Of a DNA stretch of 64,000 nucleotides, positions 16,722 through 25,621 are shown piece after piece. The notes below the pieces were generated by a model. The model saw nothing but the letters and a program-made list of their open reading frames with translations, was not told where the DNA came from and did not search any database. This DNA comes from Pyrinomonadaceae bacterium (GTDB taxonomy: Bacteria > Acidobacteriota > Blastocatellia > Pyrinomonadales > Pyrinomonadaceae), in NCBI GenBank assembly GCA_030841085.1, contig JAVEDP010000023.1, positions 1 through 64,000 on the forward strand, written 5' to 3'. A program made the translations under genes and the position numbers. Position 1 is the first letter of the stretch, and every line of letters begins with the position of its first letter.

Positions 16722-17495
16722 TCATCGGGCACAGGTTTGGGCACGGCCGCCATCGATCGAGTAGGTGGCGCCGGTGATCCAGGACGCGCGGTCCGATGCC
16801 AGGAAGGCAATCAGGTCGGCAATTTCCTCCGGCTTACCGACTCTTCCCAGCGGGTGTGTGCTTTTCGAGTGTTCGAGAAAAGCCGCATATTGCTCGTTGT
16901 TCATGCCGCCGCGTTTATGTATTTCGGTTATCACCACGCCGGGATTTACCGCATTTACGCGAACTCCCTTAGCGGCCAGCTCAAGCGCGGCGCAACGCGT
17001 TAACTGGTCCAGACCTGCCTTGGAAACGCAGTACGCCAGGACGCCGGGAAACGCGCGCAGGCCAGTGACGCTGGAAACATTGACGATGTTGCCGCGGCGC
17101 TCGATGAGACTGGGCAGCGCTTTTTGCATCAGAAGAAAGACGGATCGCAAGTTAATATTGAGCATCGCGTCCCACGCTTCTGCGGTGGTGTGTTCAATCG
17201 TGCCGTTAGAAATATGTCCCGCGGCATTCACTAAAATGTCTACGCCGCCGAACGCATCGATGGCCTGGGCCAATGCGAGTTCCGCCGAATCATCGCGGGC
17301 CAGATCGGCCGAGATGGTCACACAGCGAACATCCAAACCAAGCAGTTCTTGCTCGAGACTTTTTAACTCGGTTTCATTACGGCCAACGGCTGCGACGTTT
17401 GCGCCCGCGTGCGCAAAACGCAACGCGGTCGCTTTGCCGATTCCCGAGGTGGCTCCGGTAATGAACAAATTCTTTTCCGCAAATTCTCGCTGCAT
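16722..17495 (-). CDS. SDR-family NAD(P)-dependent oxidoreductase
   Basis: A 257-residue classical short-chain dehydrogenase. TGATSGIG near residue 13 is the cofactor motif; NAAG follows; the catalytic Ser precedes YCVSK, which contains the Tyr-Lys pair. A C-terminal ASDRASWITGATYSIDGG is typical of the FabG/glucose-dehydrogenase-like group. Substrate is unknown. The ATG at 17495 gives a normal N-terminus (MQREFAEKNLFITG). Confidence 0.88.
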   Translation of the reverse strand: MQREFAEKNLFITGATSGIGKATALRFAHAGANVAAVGRNETELKSLEQELLGLDVRCVTISADLARDDSAELALAQAIDAFGGVDILVNAAGHISNGTIEHTTAEAWDAMLNINLRSVFLLMQKALPSLIERRGNIVNVSSVTGLRAFPGVLAYCVSKAGLDQLTRCAALELAAKGVRVNAVNPGVVITEIHKRGGMNNEQYAAFLEHSKSTHPLGRVGKPEEIADLIAFLASDRASWITGATYSIDGGRAQTCAR

Positions 17496-17569
17496 AAGTT
17501 TTTCCACTCTGCTCTCTTGATTAAAGAAGCGGCCTTTTTGTTTGCCCGTCAATTACTAAATGCAGTTTA

Positions 17570-17640
17570 GAGTACAAGCTTTAGCTTGGGTTTTCGGTTG
17601 AGAGCCAAAACCAGCAGCCTAAAGGCTGGACTCTGAACTG
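17570..17640. repeat. Paired small hairpins between SDR and membrane gene
   Basis: Two adjacent palindromes (caagctttagcttg and cagcctaaaggctg) are bracketed by agagt/actct and ttttgg/ccaaaa, so both can stack into one cruciform. The gap 17553-17837 shows nothing else. Confidence 0.65.
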
Positions 17641-17837
17641 CTAGCCTCAAACCGCATCAGCATTGGCAGTCATCATATATTGACAGCGTGTTAGTAAAAA
17701 GTTGATTATGCTTTGTTCAGCATGGGCTTGCGGCCCCGACTGCCCTCCCGACCAATGATCGTCGTACTGATCGCCCGAATGATCGCTGTTAAGTATGTGA
17801 TAACAGATTAATCGCATCTCCTGAAGAGTAACGAATT

Positions 17838-18833
17838 TTGAGCAACAACTCAGCGGACGATTTCTTTGCGAAAGCTCCGCGCTCCCATGCGCAAGGCGCG
17901 ACTGAAAACTCTCGGCGTCGTCCGTCACGAGCGCGCATGCCGTCCAGTGTCGGGTATCTTGCGGGTGCGTTTGTCGCAGCCCTCGCGTTGTTCTTTGGAT
18001 TGTGGTGGATGCTGATCAGCGGCGGTGACGAAGCACCCTGGATTCCGGCGGGACTCGCTGCCAGTGTGGTTCTGTTGGTGGCCTTGTCCGCGCGCGAGGT
18101 AGTGATGCGGCGCGCCTGGACCAAGTACTTGCTCGAACAGGGTAGCGATCCAGCGCTGCGTTCCAGCGGCGAACACAATCGGTCTTCATCCAGCAAAAGC
18201 CGATCTTCGTCAGTATTGTCAGCGGCGGCGCGTGCTATTCAACACCGATCTGAAGAAGCCGATGGCGGATCGAGTGCCGAGTCTCACTTCGAGGTGTTTC
18301 AACTTTGCCAGGAATACCTGGCAACAAGTGACGAAGCGCTCAAGTCAAATAATTTTTCGGGCGACAAGCGTATTGCGGTTAAGGCAGGACAGGAACGCGT
18401 GCGAACACTGCAAAAGCATCACCTGCTGACCTGGGCCAGGAATTCTTCGCGATCGCTTACCTACGAAGCGCAACAACGTTCGCGCACCTCGGATAAAATT
18501 GAGGCTGCAAATCGCGCCTTGCATTGTCTGGAATCCGCTCAGAAATTCTATCCTGAAGAAGCAGACCTCAACCAGTCAAGCGTGGCGATTCGCGAGTTTA
18601 TTGCGTCGGTAAAGGTTGCTCATTGGGTTGAACTGGCGGAACGCTCCGCGTTCAAAGGCCATTATCGCCGCGCCATTGAAAGATACAAAGATGCGCTTTT
18701 TTACTTGAACCGGGAAACTGTCAAGGATGAAATTCGTATCCCAGGCGCCGAACGCATCGCACGTGAAATCGAGTCGCTTCAGTCCCAGCTTAGCGCTCGG
18801 AAAAACGGAAGCAACGAAGGATCGACCAGGTAA
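17838..18833 (+). CDS. Two-TM membrane protein with helical, TPR-like cytoplasmic region
   Basis: A 331-residue protein. A low-complexity basic N-terminus precedes two membrane helices (about residues 38-60 and 70-88). A serine-rich linker and about 190 mostly helical residues follow. The end (HWVELAERSAFKGHYRRAIE) looks like a TPR pair. The start codon appears to be TTG after gaagag. Position ahead of a zinc-ribbon microprotein and a polysaccharide-export protein suggests an envelope or secretion role, which is inference. Confidence 0.65.
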   Translation: MSNNSADDFFAKAPRSHAQGATENSRRRPSRARMPSSVGYLAGAFVAALALFFGLWWMLISGGDEAPWIPAGLAASVVLLVALSAREVVMRRAWTKYLLEQGSDPALRSSGEHNRSSSSKSRSSSVLSAAARAIQHRSEEADGGSSAESHFEVFQLCQEYLATSDEALKSNNFSGDKRIAVKAGQERVRTLQKHHLLTWARNSSRSLTYEAQQRSRTSDKIEAANRALHCLESAQKFYPEEADLNQSSVAIREFIASVKVAHWVELAERSAFKGHYRRAIERYKDALFYLNRETVKDEIRIPGAERIAREIESLQSQLSARKNGSNEGSTR

Positions 18834-18857
18834 TATCGGTTAAGGAGCTTAGGGGAA

Positions 18858-19052
18858 ATGATCTCTCAGAGGTGTCCAAAATGTCGCAGTTCGCGAATTA
18901 GGAAGGGATACAAACCCACTCCTTTGCTTCTGCGGCTGGTTGGCATCCATTATCTTTTGTGCAATCATTGCAACTTGCTTTTCACTGGTTTCGCCGTTCC
19001 CGGAACAGTAAACCGGCCCAGTAAAAAAGGCCCTAAAAAGGCCGGCGTCTAG
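18858..19052 (+). CDS. Zinc-ribbon microprotein
   Basis: A 64-residue protein with CPKC near residue 6 and CNHC near residue 35 bracketing a hydrophobic stretch (LLLRLVGIHYLL). The tail is basic (PSKKGPKKAGV). Preceded by a strong site (aggagcttagggg). Architecture is similar to the 51-residue protein at 60918. Function unknown. Confidence 0.65.
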   Translation: MISQRCPKCRSSRIRKGYKPTPLLLRLVGIHYLLCNHCNLLFTGFAVPGTVNRPSKKGPKKAGV

Positions 19053-19177
19053 CAGGAATGACAAAGAGGCTCAGGTTTCCGGGCCGAGGATCGCCGAAGT
19101 TTTTGAGGGCATCGTTCAAGGCCGATTTAACATCCTGATAAGGTCCTTCACACAGCATTAGTAAATTAGAGGTTCTT

Positions 19178-20236
19178 ATGAAAAGAAGTTTGGTATTAGT
19201 CGCAATCGCAGTCAGCCTCACGTTTCCCGGTTTGGTCCGAACGCAGGAGCCGCAAAGTGCTCCCAGCCAGGACGGGCCTTCACGTGCCTCGACGTCGGAC
19301 CAGTCTGGCGTGGACACTCAGGGCATTCGAAACTACCTTTTGGGTCCTGGCGACACGTTGGACGTGAGAGTCTTTGCCCAACCTGATCTCAACGCGATTG
19401 TCGAAGTCGATAGTGACGGAAACATCAGTTCGTTGCCGTTCCTTGAATCTCCAATTCCCGCAAAGTGCCGGACCGACAAGGCCGTGCAGGCGGACATTAT
19501 CAAAGCTTACGCAAAGTACCTCAAGAACCCGCAGGTCAGTGTTCGTATCTCTGAGAGAAAGAGCCGGCAACCCGCGACAGTCTTTGGCGCAGTTAGACAA
19601 CCGACGCGCGTAACAATGCAGCGCAAGATTAGGTTGAACGAACTGGTCGTTGTTTCGGGCGGATTCACCGAGCGCGCCTCGGGCACCATCCAGATTCTCC
19701 ACACAGAACCGTTGATGTGTCCGCAGCCCGGCGAAGAAGCGTTGGCGGCGCCCATCGACGGCACTAAGGTTCCTTTTGAACTGATCAAAATCTCTGAATT
19801 GAGGACAGGAAAAGTTGCGGCGAATCCGGTAATCCGGCCGGGCGATTATGTGCTGGTCACAGAAGCTGAGCCTGTCTACGTCACGGGAAGCGTGACCTCT
19901 CCGCAAGGCATTTTCCTGCGCGACCAGCTTACGCTGAGCCGCGCCTTGGCGATGGTTGGTGGTGCGAAAAAAGAAGCGAAGCTCAGCGATGTGCGGATCT
20001 ACCGGCAGAAACCCGGTGCTACGGACCAGGAGTTGATCCGGGTGGATTATGCGGCGATCAAAAAAAATCAGAAGCCCGACTTTTTCCTCCAGGCATTCGA
20101 CATCATTGAAGTGCCCGAAGCAGGAATGTTTTCAAGCGGCAGAATTGGGCAAACGCTGATGGGTGCAGTGTCCGGAAGCTTGGGCAATATCATAAGCTCA
20201 GGGGGCACCGGGATCACAAACAGGGTAATTTATTAG
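19178..20236 (+). CDS. Polysaccharide biosynthesis/export protein (Wza-like, SLBB domains)
   Basis: A 352-residue secreted protein (signal peptide 1-22). It has a Poly_export domain (YLLGPGDTLDVRVFAQPDLN, then DGNISSLPFL) and two SLBB-type beta-grasp segments (VFGAVRQPTRVTM and VYVTGSVTSPQGIFL). This is the outer-membrane/periplasmic export protein of Wzx/Wzy-type capsule or exopolysaccharide systems. No lipobox cysteine is seen at the cleavage site, unlike Wza itself. No tyrosine kinase or glycosyltransferases are adjacent, so it may serve a cluster located elsewhere. Confidence 0.87.
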   Translation: MKRSLVLVAIAVSLTFPGLVRTQEPQSAPSQDGPSRASTSDQSGVDTQGIRNYLLGPGDTLDVRVFAQPDLNAIVEVDSDGNISSLPFLESPIPAKCRTDKAVQADIIKAYAKYLKNPQVSVRISERKSRQPATVFGAVRQPTRVTMQRKIRLNELVVVSGGFTERASGTIQILHTEPLMCPQPGEEALAAPIDGTKVPFELIKISELRTGKVAANPVIRPGDYVLVTEAEPVYVTGSVTSPQGIFLRDQLTLSRALAMVGGAKKEAKLSDVRIYRQKPGATDQELIRVDYAAIKKNQKPDFFLQAFDIIEVPEAGMFSSGRIGQTLMGAVSGSLGNIISSGGTGITNRVIY

Positions 20237-20294
20237 CCGACCGCAAGTCGAATTGTTAGAGCGTAAAGAAAAACGCTTTGCTTAGGAGTAAGAA

Positions 20295-20570
20295 ATGAAA
20301 CGCAGAAACGCGGCCGGCGATCGTCGCCGGCGAAAGACCTTTACAATTGTTTGGACCGCGGTGCTGGCTATCGGCGTAATAACTTTGATGTATTACGAGA
20401 TGTCGGCTTTGCTTTACATACTGGCTACTCTCGGTGTCACTGCTTTGCTGGTCGTCGTTGCGCTTGCCGACTTGCGCCACGGTGAAAAACAGTCGAGTGA
20501 GGTTCCTCGCATGGACGACTCTGCCGCAATCGGTAGCGGCATAACACCCCAACTCAGCAAGTCAAAATAG
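20295..20570 (+). CDS. Small two-TM membrane protein
   Basis: A 91-residue protein: Arg/Lys-rich start, two hydrophobic helices (TIVWTAVLAIGVITLMYY and ALLYILATLGVTALLVVVAL) and a polar tail. Good Shine-Dalgarno (aggagtaag). It follows the export gene by 58 bp and may belong to the same transcript. Confidence 0.6.
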   Translation: MKRRNAAGDRRRRKTFTIVWTAVLAIGVITLMYYEMSALLYILATLGVTALLVVVALADLRHGEKQSSEVPRMDDSAAIGSGITPQLSKSK

Positions 20571-20652
20571 CCGGCGATCACCATCCTCATAACCAAATTA
20601 AATCACGGTTTTCACCTCGTCTAATTTCTTGTTTTTTGAATCTGAGATTCGG

Positions 20653-20681
20653 TTGAAACTTTAATCGGACTGTTGCATAAT
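20653..20681 (+). promoter_or_regulatory. Promoter of candidate small RNA
   Basis: TTGAAA at 20653-20658 and CATAAT at 20676-20681 are separated by exactly 17 bp. The predicted transcription start, near 20688, falls at the first base of the hairpin series described next. Confidence 0.55.
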
Positions 20682-20687
20682 CCGGCT

Positions 20688-20779
20688 GCGTTCACCTCCC
20701 CGGTGAACGAAGCGGTCGCGTGGGGTGAGGACACGTGACCTTAGGGTGGGGACTGTGGGAGGTCCCCGCCCGCTTTTTT
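20688..20779 (+). ncRNA. Candidate 92-nt structured small RNA or leader
   Basis: Three consecutive hairpins: 20690-20708 (seven base pairs, loop tcccc), 20714-20740 (nine base pairs, loop gggtgagga) and 20744-20771 (ten base pairs, loop tgtgggag), then six T. The third hairpin plus T-run is an intrinsic terminator. Positions 20694-20700 (acctccc) are complementary to 20757-20763 (gggaggt), allowing a loop-loop or pseudoknot contact; acctccc also mimics the anti-Shine-Dalgarno. A separate promoter follows at 20879, so this is more likely an independent RNA than an attenuator. It matches no RNA family that I can name with confidence. Confidence 0.5.
20744..20779 (+). terminator. Intrinsic terminator
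   Basis: Stem gggtggggac/gtccccgccc (one G-T pair), eight-base loop, two-base spacer, then six T at 20774-20779. It ends the candidate small RNA. Confidence 0.75.
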
Positions 20780-20878
20780 GTCCGATAAACTTTGAGTTTC
20801 TCGCTGTGTTAGAAAGTGCAAGCGAAAGCTCATCGGGTCAAACGTCAAGCTAAAAGCTTATCGAACTCTTAAATGTAC

Positions 20879-20906
20879 TTGACGCCGGATCGAATCAGCG
20901 TAGAAT
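20879..20906 (+). promoter_or_regulatory. Promoter ahead of the APC transporter gene
   Basis: TTGACG at 20879-20884 and TAGAAT at 20901-20906 with a 16-bp spacer. The predicted start, near 20914, leaves a leader of about 60 nt before the ATG at 20973. Confidence 0.45.
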
Positions 20907-20972
20907 TCCGCGAGTTTCCAACTGCGGCTGGAGAAGTCGAAAGCACGATGCGTATTGTGCTTGACGATTAGG

Positions 20973-22964
20973 ATGCCTCTTCTCGATCGAACACGGCGAA
21001 ATTTTAAGCTCTGGTTATATAAGGGCGGCAGACAGTCGGCCTCAAACGACGATCAGCCCGGCTCTCATAAACAACATCCCTGGTGGAAAGTGATGTGTTT
21101 GACCGGTGTCGATTACTTTTCGACGCTCGGTTATCAACCCGGAATTGCCTTTCTCGCAGCCGGCGCGCTCTCACCAATCGCGACGCTCATTCTTATTCTC
21201 CTCACGCTACTCGGCGCCTTACCAATTTACAGTCGAGTAGCGCAGGAAAGTCCGCACGGCGAAGGTTCCATCTCAATGTTGGAGCATTTGTTGTCGCGCT
21301 GGAAAGGTAAACTCTTTGTCCTGGTCCTGCTTGGCTTCGTTGCCACAGATTTCATTATCACCATCACACTCTCCGCGGCTGACGCTACTGCTCATATTAT
21401 TGAGAATCCATTTACACCTGAGCTGATGAAACATCAGGTCGGGGTTACGCTGGTTTTGGTTGCGCTGCTCGGTGGAATTTTTCTGCGAGGCTTTAAGGAA
21501 GCTATTGGTATCGCGGTCATTCTGGTAGGCGTATACCTGCTGTTGAATCTCGTCGTAATCGGTTTTGGCTTGTTTCAACTGGTGACGCATCCTCACTACT
21601 TTCCGGAATGGAAGCAGGCTCTAATTCACCACCCTGCGGTGCACGGAAATGTTTGGCTCGTTGTCGGGATTTCACTGATTCTTTTCCCCAAACTTGCACT
21701 GGGCCTATCGGGTTTTGAGACTGGCGTGGCTGTCATGCCATTGGTCAAGGGCGATGAAGATCTGACCGAAGCTGATTGGGAAGACATTCACGTAACGCGC
21801 GCTGGCCGCCCGCCGCAACCCCGCACGCACGAACTGCTCGAGGGGCGAATTAGGAACACACGTCGCCTGCTGCGCTCCGCAGCACTAATCATGAGCGTGT
21901 TTCTCATCACCAGCAGTTTGGTGACGACGATGATGATTCCGCCTGACAAGTTCCAGATCGGCGGCGAGGCGAATGGGCGTGCTCTCGCATACCTTGCCCA
22001 TCATTTCTTCGGCGACATATTCGGCAGCGCCTATGACCTAAGCACGATCGCGATTTTGTGGTTTGCGGGCGCCTCGGCAATGGCGGGATTACTGAACATA
22101 GTGCCGCGTTATTTGCCACGCTATGGCATGGCGCCTCAATGGGCCCAGGCGACTCGACCGCTGGCGCTCGTCTTCACTCTAATCGCCATTGCAGTGACGT
22201 TGATCTTCAACGCCGACGTCGACGCGCAAGGTGGCGCTTATGCTACGGGCGTTCTGGTCTTGATGACTTCGGCTGCCGTCGCGGTAACCCTGGCAATGCG
22301 GCGCAGAGGACAAAACTGGATTCCGTTTCTGCTGATCGCCATTGTCTTCGCTTATACGACGATACAAAACATCCATGAGCGACCCGAGGGAATTAAGATC
22401 GCTTCGTTCTTTATTCTCGCGATAATCACGGCTTCGCTTTTTTCCCGGGTATGGCGTTCGACGGAGCTTAGAGTCGAGCGCATAGAATTGGATGACCTGG
22501 CGCGCGAGTTTGTGCGCAAAGCTGCGGCCGGCACTGTGCGCATCATCGCCAATCGGCTCGACACGGGCGACGCGCAGGAATATGAAATCAAGGAACGCGA
22601 GAAACGAACTGACAACCACATCCCTCCCGGCGAACCGATTCTGTTTTTTGAAGTGACACCAGGCGATGCTTCAGAATTCTCGGGCATCCTACGCATTCGC
22701 GGTGAAAAGGTTGACGGCCACCGTGTCTTGCGCGCAGTTTCGCCGGCAGTGCCGAATGCGATTGCTGCCTTTCTTCTTTTTCTGCGCGATGAAACCGGCA
22801 AGCTGCCGCACGTCTATTTTGGTTGGAGCGAAGGCAATCCCTTGTCCTACCTGCTGAAATACATTGCTTTTGGTGAGGGCGACACCGCTCCGGTCACGCA
22901 CGAAGTTTTGCGGCAGGCGGAAAAGAACCCTGAACGGCGGCCCATCGTTCACGTTGGCGGCTAA
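20973..22964 (+). CDS. APC-superfamily transporter, probably cation or amino-acid
   Basis: A 663-residue protein with about 12 membrane helices and a C-terminal soluble region of about 160 residues. The helix-1 region [20 protein letters not shown] is an APC signature with the unwound glycine segment. Common annotation would be amino-acid permease. Here the position directly ahead of a KdpD/KdpE-like pair and close to a KimA-like gene makes potassium or another cation an attractive substrate (inference). ATG at 20973 is used; an upstream TTG at 20955 is possible. Ends 75 bp before the kinase gene. Confidence 0.75.
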   Translation: MPLLDRTRRNFKLWLYKGGRQSASNDDQPGSHKQHPWWKVMCLTGVDYFSTLGYQPGIAFLAAGALSPIATLILILLTLLGALPIYSRVAQESPHGEGSISMLEHLLSRWKGKLFVLVLLGFVATDFIITITLSAADATAHIIENPFTPELMKHQVGVTLVLVALLGGIFLRGFKEAIGIAVILVGVYLLLNLVVIGFGLFQLVTHPHYFPEWKQALIHHPAVHGNVWLVVGISLILFPKLALGLSGFETGVAVMPLVKGDEDLTEADWEDIHVTRAGRPPQPRTHELLEGRIRNTRRLLRSAALIMSVFLITSSLVTTMMIPPDKFQIGGEANGRALAYLAHHFFGDIFGSAYDLSTIAILWFAGASAMAGLLNIVPRYLPRYGMAPQWAQATRPLALVFTLIAIAVTLIFNADVDAQGGAYATGVLVLMTSAAVAVTLAMRRRGQNWIPFLLIAIVFAYTTIQNIHERPEGIKIASFFILAIITASLFSRVWRSTELRVERIELDDLAREFVRKAAAGTVRIIANRLDTGDAQEYEIKEREKRTDNHIPPGEPILFFEVTPGDASEFSGILRIRGEKVDGHRVLRAVSPAVPNAIAAFLLFLRDETGKLPHVYFGWSEGNPLSYLLKYIAFGEGDTAPVTHEVLRQAEKNPERRPIVHVGG

Positions 22965-23039
22965 ACTTAAAGGTGCAACAGCCGCCGACGGCCACCCACG
23001 AATTATCCCTCCGCATAGTGCCGGCCTTACAATCTCTTC

Positions 23040-24221
23040 GTGTGGAAATCACTGATCAGTAAACCGCGTCTCGGATACATCGTGGCCGTGGTAGTGATCG
23101 CTGCCGCGACCGCGGTCCTGAGAGTGTTCGGCGGCCACGTCAATCCGACCACCGCCGCGCTGGCATTGCTGCTCATCGTGCTTTTTGTGGCCACGGCTTG
23201 GGGACCAAAGCCCGCAATCCTGGCCTCGTTGCTGGGCGTTGCCTGCTTTAATTTTTTCTTCCTCCCGCCCGTTGGCACCTTCAACGTTGCTGAACCAGAA
23301 AACTGGATCGCACTTCTTGGCTTTCTCGTAACCGCAATCACGGTGGGCCAACTTTCGGCCCGCGCCCGGCTGCGAGCTGCGGAGGCTGACAGCGCTCGCC
23401 GGGAAGTTGAGCGTCTTTACCGCGAGTTGCAGGAATCCTTTGAGCAAGCAAGTCAGGCGAAAGCAATCAAACAGAGCGAGCGGTTGAAGTCTGCTTTACT
23501 TGACGCAGTCACGCATGACCTGCGTACTCCCTTAACCTCGATCAAGGCATCAGTAACCACTCTTCTCGACGATCAACCATTGCCTAACGACACTCAAGCA
23601 ACCCGACTGGGCGTTGAAGGGCGACAAGAGATGCTGGAAGTTATCGATGAGGAAGCCGATCGTCTGGACAGGTTTATTGAAGGACTAATGGAACTGGCGC
23701 GCATTGAAGCGGGTGAATTGCACTTGAGAAGACACCAAGCTTCGCTGAATGAAATACTTTCTGCCGCAATCAAACGATCTGAGCCGCGCACACGCTTTCA
23801 TCACATCGAATTAAAGTTAGACGACGAATTACCTTCGGTAAACGTGGATGAGCGGGCGCTGGTCGAGGTTATCTATGTTCTGCTCGATAACGCGGCCAAG
23901 TATTCCCCCGCCGGATCTCTTATCACAGTGTCCGCGACAAACGGTAAAAACAGAGAGGTGCGTCTTGTCGTTGAAGATCATGGGCCGGGAATTTCTTCTG
24001 AGCTTCGCCAACGCGTGTTCACAAAGTTTTTCCGCGCCACGGATGACGGCGATAAAGGCAAACCGTCGGGAACAGGAATGGGTCTGGCGATAGCTCAAGG
24101 TATTGTAGAGGCGCACGGAGGACTCATCTGGAATGAAGACGCTGCTACGGGTCGCGGCACGAGGTTTATCGTGAGCTTACCGACGGATCCTGACCGTCCG
24201 CTCGTCGATGAGAAATCTTAG
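23040..24221 (+). CDS. KdpD-like sensor histidine kinase lacking the N-terminal sensor domains
   Basis: A 393-residue kinase. Residues 10-105 form the four-helix DUF4118 membrane unit of KdpD (ACFNFFFLPPVGTFNV is diagnostic). A coiled coil, then HisKA with His159 (THDLRTPLTSIKAS), and an HATPase domain with N box DNAAKYSP, DHGPGIS and GTGMGLAIAQG follow. Full KdpD has about 400 extra N-terminal residues (KdpD and USP domains) plus a GAF domain; none is present here and none is encoded just upstream. GTG start. Partner is the regulator 27 bp downstream. Confidence 0.87.
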   Translation: MWKSLISKPRLGYIVAVVVIAAATAVLRVFGGHVNPTTAALALLLIVLFVATAWGPKPAILASLLGVACFNFFFLPPVGTFNVAEPENWIALLGFLVTAITVGQLSARARLRAAEADSARREVERLYRELQESFEQASQAKAIKQSERLKSALLDAVTHDLRTPLTSIKASVTTLLDDQPLPNDTQATRLGVEGRQEMLEVIDEEADRLDRFIEGLMELARIEAGELHLRRHQASLNEILSAAIKRSEPRTRFHHIELKLDDELPSVNVDERALVEVIYVLLDNAAKYSPAGSLITVSATNGKNREVRLVVEDHGPGISSELRQRVFTKFFRATDDGDKGKPSGTGMGLAIAQGIVEAHGGLIWNEDAATGRGTRFIVSLPTDPDRPLVDEKS

Positions 24222-24248
24222 CGCATCGTTTACATTTGCAGGAGACCC

Positions 24249-24944
24249 ATGAGTGAGAAGCAACGAATACTCGTAGTAGATGACGAACGGCAAATAACAC
24301 GTGTTCTAAGCCGCGGACTCACCACGAAAGGTTATGAGGTCCACATCGCTGCTGACGGAGAGGCGGCGTTGCAGACCTTTGTCGATTGGCATCCGGACTT
24401 GGTGATAACTGATTTGTCGATGCCGAATTTGAATGGTCTCGAACTCTGCCGGAGGCTCCGCGCTTTTTCCGAAGTTCCGATTATCGTCTTGTCGGTAAAG
24501 GGAGAAGAGCGAACAAAAATCGAAGCACTGGATGCCGGAGCTGATGATTATGTAACGAAGCCTTTCGGTATTGACGAGTTGCTTGCGCGCATACGGGCGA
24601 CGCTGCGGCGGGCGCCGGCAGGCCAGGACAATGGAAGAAATGTTCTGGAGGCCGGTGATTTTCGCATCGCACTTGAAGAACGCAATGTCACCATGCGAGA
24701 TAAAGAAGTACGGCTTACTCCCAAGGAATATGACCTGATGGTTTACCTCGTGCGCCATCCGGGAAAAGTTCTTACCCATCACGTTTTGCTCGGTGCGGTT
24801 TGGGGCGGCAATTACACCGAGCAAACGGAGTATCTTCGTGTATTTATCGGCCAGCTAAGAAAAAAAATCGAAACTGATCCGGCAAACCCGAAATACATTC
24901 TCACCGAACCATGGATCGGTTACCGATTCAATCCTGGGACCTAG
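24249..24944 (+). CDS. KdpE-like OmpR-family response regulator
   Basis: A 231-residue two-domain regulator. The receiver has the acidic pair Asp11-Asp12, phospho-acceptor Asp55 (LVITDLSMPN), and Lys in DDYVTKPF. The C-terminal winged helix (RLTPKEYDLMVYLVRHPGKV, then YLRVFIGQLRKKIE) and the ending EPWIGYRF match KdpE closely. With the upstream kinase it forms a two-component system likely to sense K+ or turgor. No kdpFABC lies in the window, so its targets may be the flanking APC-family genes. Start has a caggaga site. Confidence 0.9.
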   Translation: MSEKQRILVVDDERQITRVLSRGLTTKGYEVHIAADGEAALQTFVDWHPDLVITDLSMPNLNGLELCRRLRAFSEVPIIVLSVKGEERTKIEALDAGADDYVTKPFGIDELLARIRATLRRAPAGQDNGRNVLEAGDFRIALEERNVTMRDKEVRLTPKEYDLMVYLVRHPGKVLTHHVLLGAVWGGNYTEQTEYLRVFIGQLRKKIETDPANPKYILTEPWIGYRFNPGT

Positions 24945-24959
24945 AGATCAAATCAAAAA

Positions 24960-25125
24960 ACTCCAAGCGGCTTTGCCGCAGACTGTGCGGTAAGGCTCTG
25001 CCTTACCGTTAAAGCGTTCTCGATTTCTGGAGGCTATGCCTCCGATTCGTAGGCGCAGCCTAATTAAATGCGCAACTGTCGGAAAGGCGAAGCCTTTCCG
25101 CACTGAACGCGGGGAAGCCGCGAAC
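24960..25125. repeat. Cluster of short hairpins built around ggc-n-gcc
   Basis: Successive small palindromes: gcggctttgccgc, ggtaaggctctgccttacc, ggaggctatgcctcc, taggcgcagccta and ggaaaggcgaagcctttcc. The end ttccgcactg resembles the inner arm of the gatgtgcgg family. This fills the gap 24945-25219 after the regulator and may serve as a transcription end. Confidence 0.7.
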
Positions 25126-25219
25126 ACTCCCGCTCTCAGCGTTTCAGCTCACCCCGCCTTTACGAACTTTTTATTAATCACTTACTCCATCTTTACACGC
25201 ACAGGCGCAAGTTTGCCTT

Positions 25220-25492
25220 ATGCAGCAAGGCAGAAGAAAAGACCGGCCGGGAAGATGGGAAGCATTTGCCGCCGCCGTGTGTTTCTTTGGAGGCATCCTG
25301 GCAGCCTTAGTTGGCAGTCTGCTAACTGCTGCCACATGGGCGTTAGGTGCGGATCTCCATCCCGGGCTGAGAGCTGTGGGCACCATTCTCTTAGTGATAA
25401 CCATTCCCCTCCTCATTTTCGCAGGCTATTGCCTTGATTGGATGGAACGAAAAGTCAAAAGCCATTCCACAAAAAAATTCGAGGGGAAATAA
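25220..25492 (+). CDS. Small two-TM protein upstream of kimA
   Basis: A 90-residue protein: basic N-terminus, two long hydrophobic helices (FAAAVCFFGGILAALVGSLL and TILLVITIPLLIFAGYCL), basic C-terminus. Unknown family. The 85-bp gap to kimA suggests co-transcription; it could be a transporter accessory subunit, which is speculation. Confidence 0.6.
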   Translation: MQQGRRKDRPGRWEAFAAAVCFFGGILAALVGSLLTAATWALGADLHPGLRAVGTILLVITIPLLIFAGYCLDWMERKVKSHSTKKFEGK

Positions 25493-25570
25493 CAATCACA
25501 CTTATGAGTGGCGAACAGGTGTTTACCTCAATGGCGGATTTTTAGAGCGGTGAATACATCCGGGAGGAAC

Positions 25571-25621
25571 ATGAATCTTGGCAGCAGAACTCAAACGTTT
25601 CATTATCGGCCGCGCCCTTAG
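25571..25621 (+). CDS. Possible 16-residue overlapping reading frame at the kimA start
   Basis: An ATG at 25571 (frame +2 relative to kimA) follows gggagg by only three bases and opens a 17-codon frame that ends inside kimA. The kimA start itself is the TTG at 25578. It could be a regulatory overlap or chance. An alternative is a small sequencing error, though the kimA frame needs none. Confidence 0.25.
   Translation: MNLGSRTQTFHYRPRP

Noticed and set aside
20640-20972. c-di-AMP (ydaO-type) riboswitch ahead of the potassium locus
   Set aside because: gggg-tga is present, but the paired gggggaacc and cgaaccc blocks of the known class are missing, and a separate promoter lies after the terminator. 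Kept as an unclassified small RNA candidate.
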